Positions 27,316 through 36,060 of a stretch of 64,000 nt of DNA are shown piece after piece. Origin of the DNA: Lichenicola sp964247735 (GTDB lineage Bacteria; Pseudomonadota; Alphaproteobacteria; Acetobacterales; Acetobacteraceae); contig CAXTVS010000002.1 in assembly GCA_964247735.1 (NCBI GenBank), positions 97,710 to 161,709 on the forward strand, written 5' to 3'. The notes beneath the pieces are model-generated. The model was not told the origin of the DNA. It made no database searches and saw only the letters and a program-made list of their open reading frames with translations. The translations under genes were made by a program, and so were the position numbers. Position 1 is the first letter of the stretch, and every line of letters starts with the position of its first letter.

Positions 27316-28014
27316 ATGAAGAAAAGAATCATCGTTACGCTGGCATTCGGTGCGGGCCTCGCGTCCGCCCTGCTTGCGCCTGCGGCGCACGCCACCTCCT
27401 ACGACGTGCAGGTCTCCACCGACGCCACCAACGGCACGCCGTTCAACGCGGTGATGGGAGCCGAGCCGCTCAACGGCGCCGGCCCGGGCGCACCCTTCGT
27501 GACCGCCGAGTTCACCTATACCGGCGCGCTCTCCTTCGACACGCCGGGTCCCAGCGACCTGAACGGCGCCTTCGGCTTCTCGGCGTCCAACATCTCCAAC
27601 TACAACCCGAGCAGCCAGACGACCTTCAGCTACGGCGGCACCCAGGTCGCGGACTTCAGCACGGTTGACAGCTTCCTGAACTCCAGCGCCAGCGAGTCCG
27701 GCTACGGCTACGGCTCGCTCTACCAGATCACCCTGGGCCAGCTTTCGGCCGGTACAGTGCTGACCATCACCCATGACGACGGCTACAGCCTGTACGAGAA
27801 CCAGACCGCGATCGACACCGCCAACTCCGCGCCCACCACCGCGGAAACCAACACGGACGTGATCGCCAGCACCGGCAGCTACGTGCTGTACTACGCCCGC
27901 GAGAACGGCGCCCCATCGGTGCTGGACGTGGCCGTGCCGGAGCCCGCCTCCCTGGCCCTGCTCGGCTCCTTCCTGCTCGGCTTCGGCCTGATCGCCCGAC
28001 GCAAGCGCAGCTGA
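27316..28014 (+). CDS. secreted PEP-CTERM sorting-domain protein
   Basis: A 232-residue exported protein. The signal peptide MKKRIIVTLAFGAGLASALL ends near AAHATS. The mature part is rich in Ser, Thr, Gly, Asn and Tyr (for example SASESGYGYGSLYQITLG), as in exopolysaccharide-associated surface proteins. The C-terminus is a complete sorting signal: VPEPASL, a hydrophobic helix and ARRKRS. In the known system the exosortase EpsH/XrtA processes such tails; no exosortase or EPS gene lies in this window. It appears monocistronic, with an A+T-richer upstream region. Confidence 0.88.
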   Translation: MKKRIIVTLAFGAGLASALLAPAAHATSYDVQVSTDATNGTPFNAVMGAEPLNGAGPGAPFVTAEFTYTGALSFDTPGPSDLNGAFGFSASNISNYNPSSQTTFSYGGTQVADFSTVDSFLNSSASESGYGYGSLYQITLGQLSAGTVLTITHDDGYSLYENQTAIDTANSAPTTAETNTDVIASTGSYVLYYARENGAPSVLDVAVPEPASLALLGSFLLGFGLIARRKRS

Positions 28015-28167
28015 CACGTCGCGGCCCGTGCCGGCCGCCCGCATCCGCGGATGGCCGGTCACCCGGACCGCCGAGGGTGCCGCCTCAATCAGTTTCGCGG
28101 CTTGTCTCGCAGCCCTGATCGCAGTGATGCAGGCTTTTCCCAGGAGGGCCGCAGTCTTTAAGGATGC

Positions 28168-29337
28168 CTACAGATTCATGGTGCCCTCGCTGAGCTTGCG
28201 GTTGCGCTCCGCGATCTCGGCGTCGTCGGATGGAAACATCGACGCCATACCAAGGCTGACTGCCCTCTCCTGCACGTCGTCGACGAAAGGGCGCAGCGTG
28301 TCATCGTATTCCTGGAAGGCGGCAGCGTGATCGCCTCCGTGACGCTGCAGGGCGTCCGCCACCCTCGCCGCGCCTATGATCGCCATGGAGCCGCCCATGC
28401 CAGCCACCGGCGACACGCAATAACCCGCGTCACCCACCAGCGCGACCCGCCCCTTCGACCAGACCGGCATCCTGATCTGGTTCACCTTGTCGAAATAGAA
28501 CTCGTCGTCGGCGTCCACATGGTCGAGCATGGCCGGCACTTTCCAGCCAAGCCCGTCGAAGTGGTCGTGGACCATGCGACGCTGCTGCGCCCGATCGCGA
28601 TGGTCATGGTCGATCTCGCGCTCGATACGGAACGCAAAGGCAATGTCGGTCTGGTTGTCGTAGCCGTTCAGCAGCGCCGTCCGGCCGGAAACGCTGAATA
28701 TCTGCGACACGTTGGCGGGCAGCAGCGCCGTGGTCGGCACGATCTTGATGAAGAAATAACCTCCCATAAAGAAGGAAAAGTCCTCGGTGTCCCCGAACAC
28801 CAGCCGCCTGGTGTTGGAGCGGTTGCCGTCGCATCCGAACACCAGCGCATAGTCGCGTCGGGAACCGTCATCGAACGTCACCGCTACGTCGTCCAACCCA
28901 TTCTCCAGCCGCTTGATCGACTGGCCGAACACCACCTCGGCCGACCCCTCGACCGAGGCGAAGAAGATCTCCAACAGGTCGTCGCGATGTATCTCGTACC
29001 TCTCGTTCATTGCATCGTCCGAGACGGATTGAGCGCCCAACACGCCAACCGTGCTGTCGTCCGCGTTCTTGAACTCGAGTCTGCGAGGAGGAAGCGCTTT
29101 CGCGCGAACCGCATCGATCATCCCCATGCGGGCGAGGACGCCGATCGTCTCCCCCTCGATGTCCACGGGCGTCCCGCCCTTCCGGAGTCCGTTCGCGACC
29201 TCGACCACCGTGACCCGGTAGCCGAGCCTGTTCATCCAGTAGGCTGTGGCAAGACCGGCGAAGCCCGCACCGATGACCAGCACCCCGGCGCCAGTCGGGC
29301 GGGCGGATTGCGCGACGGGAAACGGCTGCTCGATCAC
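28168..29337 (-). CDS. FAD-dependent monooxygenase (aromatic hydroxylase/TetX-like)
   Basis: A 389-residue flavoprotein. The N-terminal FAD site is VLVIGAGFAGLATAYWMNRL (GxGxxG). An internal DG motif reads ALVFGCDGNRSNTRRLVFG. The C-terminal FAD site reads RVALVGDAGYCVSPVAGMG. Together these define class A monooxygenases of the PHBH/TetX kind, which hydroxylate aromatic or polyketide substrates with NAD(P)H and oxygen. The GTG at 29337 is preceded by GAAGGAAGG and is preferred to the longer frame to 29433. No redox partner is needed and none is adjacent. Confidence 0.85.
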   Translation of the reverse strand: MIEQPFPVAQSARPTGAGVLVIGAGFAGLATAYWMNRLGYRVTVVEVANGLRKGGTPVDIEGETIGVLARMGMIDAVRAKALPPRRLEFKNADDSTVGVLGAQSVSDDAMNERYEIHRDDLLEIFFASVEGSAEVVFGQSIKRLENGLDDVAVTFDDGSRRDYALVFGCDGNRSNTRRLVFGDTEDFSFFMGGYFFIKIVPTTALLPANVSQIFSVSGRTALLNGYDNQTDIAFAFRIEREIDHDHRDRAQQRRMVHDHFDGLGWKVPAMLDHVDADDEFYFDKVNQIRMPVWSKGRVALVGDAGYCVSPVAGMGGSMAIIGAARVADALQRHGGDHAAAFQEYDDTLRPFVDDVQERAVSLGMASMFPSDDAEIAERNRKLSEGTMNL

Positions 29338-29442
29338 GGGACCCTTCCTTCGCTGGCAGGGCGGTCGGGCGGTGGAACCGCCAGGCGTGCTCCAGGATAG
29401 CCAGTCGGACCGGATCCCAACAATGTTCCGCAACCAGGCAGG

Positions 29443-29748
29443 CTAGTCTTCCGGCTCGGTCGTGAACAGCAGCGGGTAGCCCTTCCTGCGCGCCATGTCG
29501 GTCGCGTTGGTGGCCTTGGCCTCGGCCACGTCCCTGGTGAACACCGCGACGACGCAGACGCCGCGCTGGTGTGCCGTCATCATCACCCGGCTGGCTTGTC
29601 CTTCGTCCATCCGGAACTCCGCCTTCAACACCAGGACCACGAACGCGCGCGGCGTGAAGTCGTCGTTGACCAGCATGACCTTGTGGAGCCGCGGCCGCTC
29701 GACCCTGGTCTCGAGCTGCACGCGCGGTGGGGCGATCGTCTCGGGCAT
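29443..29748 (-). CDS. clpS: ATP-dependent Clp protease adaptor ClpS
   Basis: A 101-residue ClpS-type adaptor, which delivers N-degron substrates to ClpA(P). Core blocks are PRLHKVMLVNDDFTPRAFVV, with the conserved Asn-Asp-Asp/Thr-Pro substrate-binding segment, and the C-terminal ATDMARRKGYPLLFTTEPED. The His of MTAHQRG matches the ClpA-binding helix. Two in-frame ATG codons (29748 and 29757) are possible starts. clpA is not adjacent, so this may be a second ClpS paralogue, which is common in alphaproteobacteria. Confidence 0.88.
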   Translation of the reverse strand: MPETIAPPRVQLETRVERPRLHKVMLVNDDFTPRAFVVLVLKAEFRMDEGQASRVMMTAHQRGVCVVAVFTRDVAEAKATNATDMARRKGYPLLFTTEPED

Positions 29749-29819
29749 CGGCACCATCCATCGGGAACGAGGAACCACGCGCCGTCCGGCTGGCGTCCGG
29801 ACCGTGCGCTGCTGCTGTC

Positions 29820-30449
29820 CTAACCGTCGTGATCCGCTGCGAGTTCGACAAGGATGGGCCGGTGATCGGACCTGCCGAACGCGAGCGCGGTGGCGGCCGT
29901 GCAGCGCAGCCCGCGCGCCAGGCAGCGGTCGAGCCGGACCGGCACGATCCCGTAGGCCCGGTGCGTCGCGCAACGTGGCCCGATGTCGCGGAACCCGGGC
30001 AGGCCGGTCCGGCCCAGGGCGTTGAAGTCGCCGACCACCAGGTCGAGCCGGGGCAGGCGGTGATGCAGGTGGCGGAGCTGGCGGCGGTTGGCGCGCTGGC
30101 CATGGTCGAGATGCACGTTGGCCACCTGCAGCGCGTCCTGCCGCAGCACCAGGGCGAGGCGCGGCAGCACCGCGCGGAAGATCGGAACCGGCAGGTCGAG
30201 CCGGCCGGCGCACGGAAGTGCTACCGTGTCGACCTCGAACGGCAGCGGGCTCCAGGCAGCCGGCCCGTGATCGCGCCCGGGCATCGGCGCGCGTGCGAAG
30301 TGGCCGCCGAGCACGCCGGGCAGCGCCTCGATGGCCTCGGTGGCTTCCTGCAGCAGCAGAAGGTCGGGACGGTGCCGCTCCACCAGCCGAACGACGTCCG
30401 GCACGCCGGCGCCATCGGCCTTGAGCAGGTTCCAGCTCAGGATGCGCAC
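29820..30449 (-). CDS. endonuclease/exonuclease/phosphatase (EEP) family protein
   Basis: A 209-residue EEP-fold hydrolase. Metal and catalytic motifs in order: MRILSWNLLK (Asn), DLLLLQEA (metal Glu), VANVHLDHG (catalytic His), VVGDFNALG (Asp/Asn) and FGRSDHRPILVEL (terminal Asp-His). There is no signal peptide. The fold covers nucleases, sphingomyelinases and inositol phosphatases, so the substrate is open. It starts 34 bp after nirD on the same strand and could ride on the nitrite reductase transcript. Confidence 0.8.
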   Translation of the reverse strand: MRILSWNLLKADGAGVPDVVRLVERHRPDLLLLQEATEAIEALPGVLGGHFARAPMPGRDHGPAAWSPLPFEVDTVALPCAGRLDLPVPIFRAVLPRLALVLRQDALQVANVHLDHGQRANRRQLRHLHHRLPRLDLVVGDFNALGRTGLPGFRDIGPRCATHRAYGIVPVRLDRCLARGLRCTAATALAFGRSDHRPILVELAADHDG

Positions 30450-30483
30450 CGGCCGCCTCGGCCCCGTCGGCCAGTCCGGACCG

Positions 30484-30825
30484 TCAGGCCACGCGCGACG
30501 GTTCCGCTGGGGCGGAGGGAAGCAAGACCACCATGAGCCCGTCCTGCACCGATACCGGCATCACCGTGATGGCGCAGTCAGGCCCGGCGCCGGTGCGCAG
30601 GTCGAACACCCGGTCGTGCAGCGGGCACATCACCGTGTGGCTGCCGGTGAGGCCATCGGCGAGCGGGCCGCCGCGATGCGGGCAGTTCGGCTGCGTGGCA
30701 TAGACCTCGCCGCCGTGCAGCCGGAACACCGCCAGCGTGCGGTCGCCGACCACCATGTTGCGTCCCTCGCCGACCGGGATCTGCTCGATCGGGCCGATCA
30801 CGCACGACGTGCCCGTGCCGCTCAC
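30484..30825 (-). CDS. nirD: assimilatory nitrite reductase small subunit, Rieske-type
   Basis: A 113-residue Rieske-type [2Fe-2S] protein. The cluster ligands are in CPHRGGPLADG (Cys, His) and MCPLHDRVFDL (Cys, His). It partners NirB to reduce nitrite to ammonium with NAD(P)H in the cytoplasm. The GTG start lies one base beyond the nirB stop, so the two are translationally linked. NirD proteins often lack the Rieske cysteines; this one keeps both Cys and both His residues. Confidence 0.88.
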   Translation of the reverse strand: MSGTGTSCVIGPIEQIPVGEGRNMVVGDRTLAVFRLHGGEVYATQPNCPHRGGPLADGLTGSHTVMCPLHDRVFDLRTGAGPDCAITVMPVSVQDGLMVVLLPSAPAEPSRVA

Positions 30826-30826
30826 G

Positions 30827-33280
30827 TCACGGCACCCCTTCCGGCACCACGATGTCTGCGAACTGGTTGGCGGTGCGCGGCGCCGTCGCCTCCTGCCAGG
30901 GATCGCGGACCGCCGCGATCGACGCCTCCATCGCCGCGTCGAGGCCGGCCACGATGTTGTCGCTGTCGTCGACCACCACCGCGCGGATCCGCTCCAGCCC
31001 GACGCGCGGGACGAAGCTGTAGGTGCGCTCCTTCCACTTCGCGTTCTCGCGGTAGTACTGCATGAAGCGCGCGGTGACCGTCATCACCGCGTCCTCGCCG
31101 TCGACCGTGCACAGCAGGTCGCCCTTGCGGATGTGCGCCCCGGCGGCGCCGCCGACGTAGATCTCCCACCGGTCGTTGCCGATCGCCACAGCGCCGATGT
31201 CCTTGACCATCGCCTCGGAACAGTTGCGCGGGCAGCCGGCGGTGGCGAGCTTGAGCTTGGCCGGGCTGTCCACGCCGCGGAACCGGCGCTCGATCTTCGT
31301 CGCCAGCCCCATCGAGTCGCCCAGGCCGAAGCGGCAGAACTCGGTGCCGATGCAGCTCTTGCAGGTGCGGTAGCTCTTCCCGTACGCGTGTCCGGACGGC
31401 ATGCCGAGATCGGCCCACACCTTCGGCAGGTCCTGCTTGGACACGCCCACCAGGTCGATGCGCTGCCCGCCGGTGAGCTTGACCAGCGGCACGTTGTACT
31501 TCTGCGCCACCTCGGCGATGCGGATTAGGTCGGCCGGCGTGGTGACGCCGCCTGGCATCTCGGGCACCACCGAGAAGGTGCCGTCCTTCTGGATGTTGGC
31601 GTGCACCCGGTCGTTGATGAACCGGGCGTCGCGCTCGTCCTCGTACTGGTCCGCCCACACGGTGATCAGCAGCGAGGCCAGCGCCGGCTTCGATCCCGCG
31701 TCCTCCTGTCCGCCGCCGAGTGCGGCGAACACCGCGGACACAGAGCGCAGCCCTTGCGCCTTCACCGCCGCCACCAGCTCCGGCTTGGTCATCGGGATGG
31801 TCGGCACGTAGTAGTGCACCGACGGGTCCTCCTCGGCGGTGCCCCCGCAGAACCATTCCACCACCTCGCCCACCAGCGCCTTGCACGAGCCGCAGCCCAT
31901 GCCGGCGCGGGTGGCGTCCATCACTGCCTTGGTGGAGCGCTTGCCGGCAGCCACGCAGGCACCGATCGCCGCCTTGGTAACGCCGTTGCAGTTGCACACC
32001 TGCGCGTCGGCCGGCATCTCGTCCAGCGTCACCTTCTGCGACGGCGTGCCGAGGTCGAACAGCAGCGACAGCCGCTCCTCCGGCAGCGGGCTGTCGCGGT
32101 CGAAGCACTGCATCAGGTAGGCGGCCTTGGAGATGTCGCCCATCAGGATGCCGCCGACCAGCCGCCCGTCGCGCACGATCAGCTTCTTGTAGGTGCCGCT
32201 GCGCGTCTCGGTGAACCGGATCACCTCGTCGCGCTCCTCCTGCGGCTCCGTCAGCCCCATCGAGGCCAGCTCCACCCCCATCACCTTGAGCTTGGTCGCG
32301 AGCTTCGAGCCGTGATACGCAGCGTCGAGGTTCGCTTGCGTCACCTGGTCGGCGAACACCTTGGCCATGTCCCAGAGCGGCGCCACCAGGCCGTACACCT
32401 GCCCGCGATGCTGCGCGCACTCGCCGACCACGAACACGTTGCGGTCGTCCAGGCAGCGCATGTGGTTGTCCACCACGATCGCCCGCTCCACGGTGAGCCC
32501 GGCCCGCTGCGCCAGCTCGACGTTCGGCCTGATCCCGGCCGCCACCACCACCATCTGGCAGGCGATCACGCCCCCGTCCTTCAGCCGCACGCCTGCGACC
32601 TGCCCGTCGTCGTCGAGCTCGATCGCGCGCGCCTGCTGCCCGACATGGATGGCGATGCCCATCGCCTGCATGGCGCCGCGCAGGATGGTCCCGCCCTCCG
32701 CGTCGAGCTGCGCGTTCATCAGGTGCTGCCCGCTCTGCACCACGTGCACCCCGGGCCCGTGCGTCATCAGCCCGCGCGCCGCCTCCAGCCCGAGCAGGCC
32801 GCCGCCCAGCACCACCGCCGTCCGGCTTTGCTTCGCCATCGCCATCATGGCATTGCAGTCGTCCAGCGTACGGAACCCGAACACGCCGTGCCGCAGCTCG
32901 CCGCTCGCGTCGCGTATGTTCTCCATCGGCGGAATGAACGGCCGGCTTCCCGTCGCGATCAGCAGCACGTCGTAGCGCACCTGCAGCCCGTCCGCCGCCG
33001 TCACCATCCGCGCCGCACGGTCGATCGCCGTGACCCGGTTGCCACTATGCAGGGTGATCGCGTTGTCCGCGTACCAGTCGAGCGGGTTGATGGTGATGTC
33101 GCCCACGTCCTGCACGCCGCACAGCACGTTGGACAGCATGATCCGGTTGTAGTTGCCGTACGGCTCGTCACCGAACATGACGATGTCGTACAGCTCGGCA
33201 CCACCGCGCGCGAGCACCTCCTCCACCGCGCGGGCGCCCGCCATGCCGTTGCCGATGACGACCAGCGTCTGCTTTGCCAT
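30827..33280 (-). CDS. nirB: assimilatory NAD(P)H nitrite reductase large subunit
   Basis: An 817-residue enzyme. The N-terminal FAD/NAD(P) oxidoreductase half has VVIGNGMAGARAVEE and LGGGLLGLEAARGL. A BFD-like [2Fe-2S] domain follows near residues 420-480 (CNCNGVTKAAIGACV, GMGCGSCKALV). The C-terminal siroheme/[4Fe-4S] half has TCKSCIGTEFCRFGLGDS and GCPRNCSEAMVKDIG. It catalyses six-electron reduction of nitrite to ammonium. The ATG at 33280 has GAGGAGA upstream. It lies in the order narK-nasA-small gene-nirB-nirD. Confidence 0.95.
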   Translation of the reverse strand: MAKQTLVVIGNGMAGARAVEEVLARGGAELYDIVMFGDEPYGNYNRIMLSNVLCGVQDVGDITINPLDWYADNAITLHSGNRVTAIDRAARMVTAADGLQVRYDVLLIATGSRPFIPPMENIRDASGELRHGVFGFRTLDDCNAMMAMAKQSRTAVVLGGGLLGLEAARGLMTHGPGVHVVQSGQHLMNAQLDAEGGTILRGAMQAMGIAIHVGQQARAIELDDDGQVAGVRLKDGGVIACQMVVVAAGIRPNVELAQRAGLTVERAIVVDNHMRCLDDRNVFVVGECAQHRGQVYGLVAPLWDMAKVFADQVTQANLDAAYHGSKLATKLKVMGVELASMGLTEPQEERDEVIRFTETRSGTYKKLIVRDGRLVGGILMGDISKAAYLMQCFDRDSPLPEERLSLLFDLGTPSQKVTLDEMPADAQVCNCNGVTKAAIGACVAAGKRSTKAVMDATRAGMGCGSCKALVGEVVEWFCGGTAEEDPSVHYYVPTIPMTKPELVAAVKAQGLRSVSAVFAALGGGQEDAGSKPALASLLITVWADQYEDERDARFINDRVHANIQKDGTFSVVPEMPGGVTTPADLIRIAEVAQKYNVPLVKLTGGQRIDLVGVSKQDLPKVWADLGMPSGHAYGKSYRTCKSCIGTEFCRFGLGDSMGLATKIERRFRGVDSPAKLKLATAGCPRNCSEAMVKDIGAVAIGNDRWEIYVGGAAGAHIRKGDLLCTVDGEDAVMTVTARFMQYYRENAKWKERTYSFVPRVGLERIRAVVVDDSDNIVAGLDAAMEASIAAVRDPWQEATAPRTANQFADIVVPEGVP

Positions 33281-33291
33281 GGCGGTTCTCC

Positions 33292-33642
33292 TCAGACTTC
33301 CATCAGGCCCATGTCGAGCACCACGTGCCCGGACACGCCCTCCGCCGCGGCGACGTGCACGGTGACCACGGTGTCCGGGAACAGGTCCTCGACCACCGAC
33401 AGCGGCACGTGCAGGCTCGCCTTCGCGCCGATCGGGAACAGACGCATCGGCGTGCCGTCGCGCATCAGCACCAGCGTCACCAGCGCGTCGGCCGAGTTGC
33501 CGGCGCGCAGGTAGATCAGCTGCGCGCGGCGATCCACCGGCACGGTGTAGGCCGCCACCCCGTCCAGCGGCACCGCCTGGTGCAGCCCGGCGCCGGTGAA
33601 GGCGAAGATGCCGGTGATGATGCGCGGCGTGGATTCGATCAT
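33292..33642 (-). CDS. small conserved protein of the nitrate assimilation operon, function unknown
   Basis: A 116-residue protein without signal peptide, cysteine pair or metal motif. It shows a beta-rich pattern (AAYTVPVDRRAQLIYLRAG, LVTLVLMRDGTPMRLFPIG, VVTVHVAAAEGVSGHVVLD) and alternating hydrophobic strands. It starts 13 bp after the nitrate reductase stop and ends 11 bp before nirB, so it is surely co-transcribed. I recall similar small proteins beside nirB in other alphaproteobacteria, but no function. Assembly or stability of the molybdoenzyme or NirB is only a guess. Confidence 0.7.
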   Translation of the reverse strand: MIESTPRIITGIFAFTGAGLHQAVPLDGVAAYTVPVDRRAQLIYLRAGNSADALVTLVLMRDGTPMRLFPIGAKASLHVPLSVVEDLFPDTVVTVHVAAAEGVSGHVVLDMGLMEV

Positions 33643-33655
33643 GGGCGGCGGTCCC

Positions 33656-35794
33656 TCATGGCGTGGCGGCGGCCTCGATCCGGGCGGCGCAGACCTTGAG
33701 TTCGGGCATGCGCGAGATCGGATCGACCGTGTCGATGGTGAGCAGGTTGGCGTTGCTGGCGCCGCTCCAGTGGAACGGGACGAACAGGGTGTCGCGCCGT
33801 ATGTCGGCGGTCAGACGCGCCGCCAGCACCGCGCTGCCGCGCCGCGTGGTGACGCGGGCCAGGCTACCGGCGCGCAGGCCCAACGCGTTGGCGGTGTCGG
33901 GATGGATCTCGACGAAGGCGGCCGGCTCCGCCTGGTTCAGCTCGGCAACGCGGCGGGTCTGGGCGCCGCTCTGGTAGTGGGTCAGCACCCGGCCGGTGGT
34001 GAGGTACAGCGGGTAGGACCGATCCGGCTCCTCGGCGGACGGGCGCCGACTGACGGCGGTGAAGCGGGCGCGCCCGTCGAGGTGGGCGAAGCGCTGGAGG
34101 AACAGGCGCGGCGTCCCGGCATGGTCCTCGCCGGGGCAAGGCCAGAACAGCCCCTGCGCCGCCTCGATCCGCTCCGGCGTCATGCCGGAATAGTCCGCCG
34201 CACCCCCGGCGCTGGCGCGGCGCAGCTCGGCGAACACCGCCTCCGGCTCGGCCGGGAACGCGGCCTCGCAGCCGAGCCGTGCGGCCAGCGCCGAGATGAT
34301 CTTCGTGTCGGTCCAGACTCCCGGCGGGGGCGCCTTGGCGGCGCGGCGCCGGATCACCCGGCCCTCCAGGTTGGTCATGGTGCCGGTCTCCTCCGCCCAT
34401 TGCGGCACCGGCAGCACCACGTCGGCCAGCGACGAGGTCTCGGTCAGGAACTGGTCCAGCACCACGAACAGCTCCAGGCGGCCCAGCCGCGCCGTCAGCC
34501 CGGCGGCGTCAGGCGCCGAGACCACGATGTTGCTCGCCGCCACGATCAGCCCCTGCACGCCGCCTGGCCGGCCCAGCGCGTGCAGCATCTCGACCGCCGG
34601 CATGCCGGGAGCGGGCAGCGTGTCCGGGTCCACCCCCCACGCCGCCGCGACCGCGGCGCGATGCTCGGGGTTGTCGAGCCTGCGGTAGCCCGGAAGCTGG
34701 TCGTTCTTCTGCCCGTGCTCCCGCCCGCCCTGGCCGTTGCCCTGTCCGGTGAGGCAGCCCCATCCGCAATGCTTGCGCCCGGCCTGGCCCAGCGCCAGGG
34801 CCAGGTTGATGAAGGCGGTGGCGTTGGCGGTGCCCTGGGCCTGCTGCTCCGGGCCGCGGCCGCTCAGCACCATCGCCGTCGCCGCCTCGCCCAGCATGTG
34901 CGCGGCGCGCTCGATGTCGCGCGCCGGCACCCCGGTGATCCGCTCCACCCGGTCCGGCCAGTCCGACGACACCGCACGTCGCACCGCCTCCCAGCCCACC
35001 GTGCGTTCGGCGATGAACACCGGGTCGATCAGCCTGGCGCGGATCGCCACGTGTAGGATGCCGTTGGCGAGCGCCGCGTCGGTGCCCGGGGTCAGCGGGA
35101 GGTGCAGGTCGGCCAGCCTGGCGGTGGCGGTGCGACGCGGGTCGGACACGATCAGCCGGCCGCCGCGGGCGCGCTGCGCCTCGAAGTACTGCATGATCGG
35201 CGGCATCGTTTCCGCCGGGTTGGACCCGGCGATCAGGATCGCCTCGGCGCCGGGAATGTCCTCCAGCGGGAACGGCAGGCCGCGATCGAGGCCGTAGGCC
35301 CGCAACCCCGCCGCCGCGGCGGAAGCCATGCAGAAGCGGCCGTTGTAGTCGATGTTGCCGGTGCGCAACGCCAGCCGGGCGAACTTGCCGAGCAGGTACG
35401 CCTTCTCGTTGGTCAGGCCCCCGCCGCCGAACACCGCCAGGGCATCCGGCCCGTCCCGCCGCTGGATCCGCCGGATTCCGTCCGCGACCCGGTCCAGCGC
35501 CTCGTCCCAGCTCGCCGGACGCAGCCGCTCGCTCTTGGCCTCGCGGACCAGCGGCGTGGTCAGCCGGTCGGGATGGTCGATCAGCGCAGCCGCGGTCCAG
35601 CCCTTGCGGCACAGTCCGCCCTTGTTGGTCGGGAAGTCGCGCGCCGACACGGTCCAGGTCCCGGCGGCATCCCGGTTCAGCATCATGCCGCACTGCAGGG
35701 CACAGTACGGGCAATGCGTGGCGGTGGCGGCAGCCGAACCGGACGCGGGCGTGGCATCCGTGCGCAGCGCGTCGGTGGCAGCGCCGTCGGGCAT
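33656..35794 (-). CDS. nasA: assimilatory nitrate reductase catalytic subunit (molybdopterin)
   Basis: A 712-residue bis-MGD molybdoenzyme. An N-terminal [4Fe-4S] site (CPYCALQCGM, then LCRKGW) leads into the molybdopterin oxidoreductase core with NGRFCMASAAAAGLRAYG, LIAGSNPAETMPP and VSDPRRTATA. The C-terminal molybdopterin dinucleotide-binding domain begins near YPLYLTTGRVLTHYQSG. It reduces nitrate to nitrite in the cytoplasm. The ATG at 35794 with GGAAG upstream is chosen over an in-frame ATG at 35830. The C-terminal BFD-like [2Fe-2S] domain of some NasA proteins is absent, so electrons must come from a separate donor not seen here. Confidence 0.9.
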   Translation of the reverse strand: MPDGAATDALRTDATPASGSAAATATHCPYCALQCGMMLNRDAAGTWTVSARDFPTNKGGLCRKGWTAAALIDHPDRLTTPLVREAKSERLRPASWDEALDRVADGIRRIQRRDGPDALAVFGGGGLTNEKAYLLGKFARLALRTGNIDYNGRFCMASAAAAGLRAYGLDRGLPFPLEDIPGAEAILIAGSNPAETMPPIMQYFEAQRARGGRLIVSDPRRTATARLADLHLPLTPGTDAALANGILHVAIRARLIDPVFIAERTVGWEAVRRAVSSDWPDRVERITGVPARDIERAAHMLGEAATAMVLSGRGPEQQAQGTANATAFINLALALGQAGRKHCGWGCLTGQGNGQGGREHGQKNDQLPGYRRLDNPEHRAAVAAAWGVDPDTLPAPGMPAVEMLHALGRPGGVQGLIVAASNIVVSAPDAAGLTARLGRLELFVVLDQFLTETSSLADVVLPVPQWAEETGTMTNLEGRVIRRRAAKAPPPGVWTDTKIISALAARLGCEAAFPAEPEAVFAELRRASAGGAADYSGMTPERIEAAQGLFWPCPGEDHAGTPRLFLQRFAHLDGRARFTAVSRRPSAEEPDRSYPLYLTTGRVLTHYQSGAQTRRVAELNQAEPAAFVEIHPDTANALGLRAGSLARVTTRRGSAVLAARLTADIRRDTLFVPFHWSGASNANLLTIDTVDPISRMPELKVCAARIEAAATP

Positions 35795-35973
35795 CAGCTT
35801 CCGGATGCGCCCGCGGCACGGCGACACCACCGGCCCGGCAGCATCGAGACCTGTCCTGACGCTCGGTCATCCATCGCCATGCCGCCGGAAGTCCCATGCC
35901 TGAGCCGAAGCACGGATCTTGTGCAATCCGCCGCCTGATGTCAGCCCTTCAGCGACGGATTGGCGATAAAAAT

Positions 35974-35989
35974 GGCAATTGATGCGCCG
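35974..35989 (-). promoter_or_regulatory. possible sigma-54 promoter upstream of nasA
   Basis: Read on the minus strand the site is CGGCGCATCAATTGCC. The invariant GG (-24) and GC (-12) are separated by ten bases, as in sigma-54 promoters (TGGCAC-N5-TTGC), and the TTGC block is exact. It points toward nasA, 180 bp downstream, within the 266-bp narK-nasA gap, in a locally A+T-richer stretch. Nitrogen control through NtrC would make sense, but no NtrC site was found. Confidence 0.3.
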
Positions 35990-36060
35990 ATGGCGTCTGC
36001 ACGCGGCCTTGCGGCCAGATGTGCCCATGGAGCGCGCGTCGAGGTCCAGGACGCACCGTC

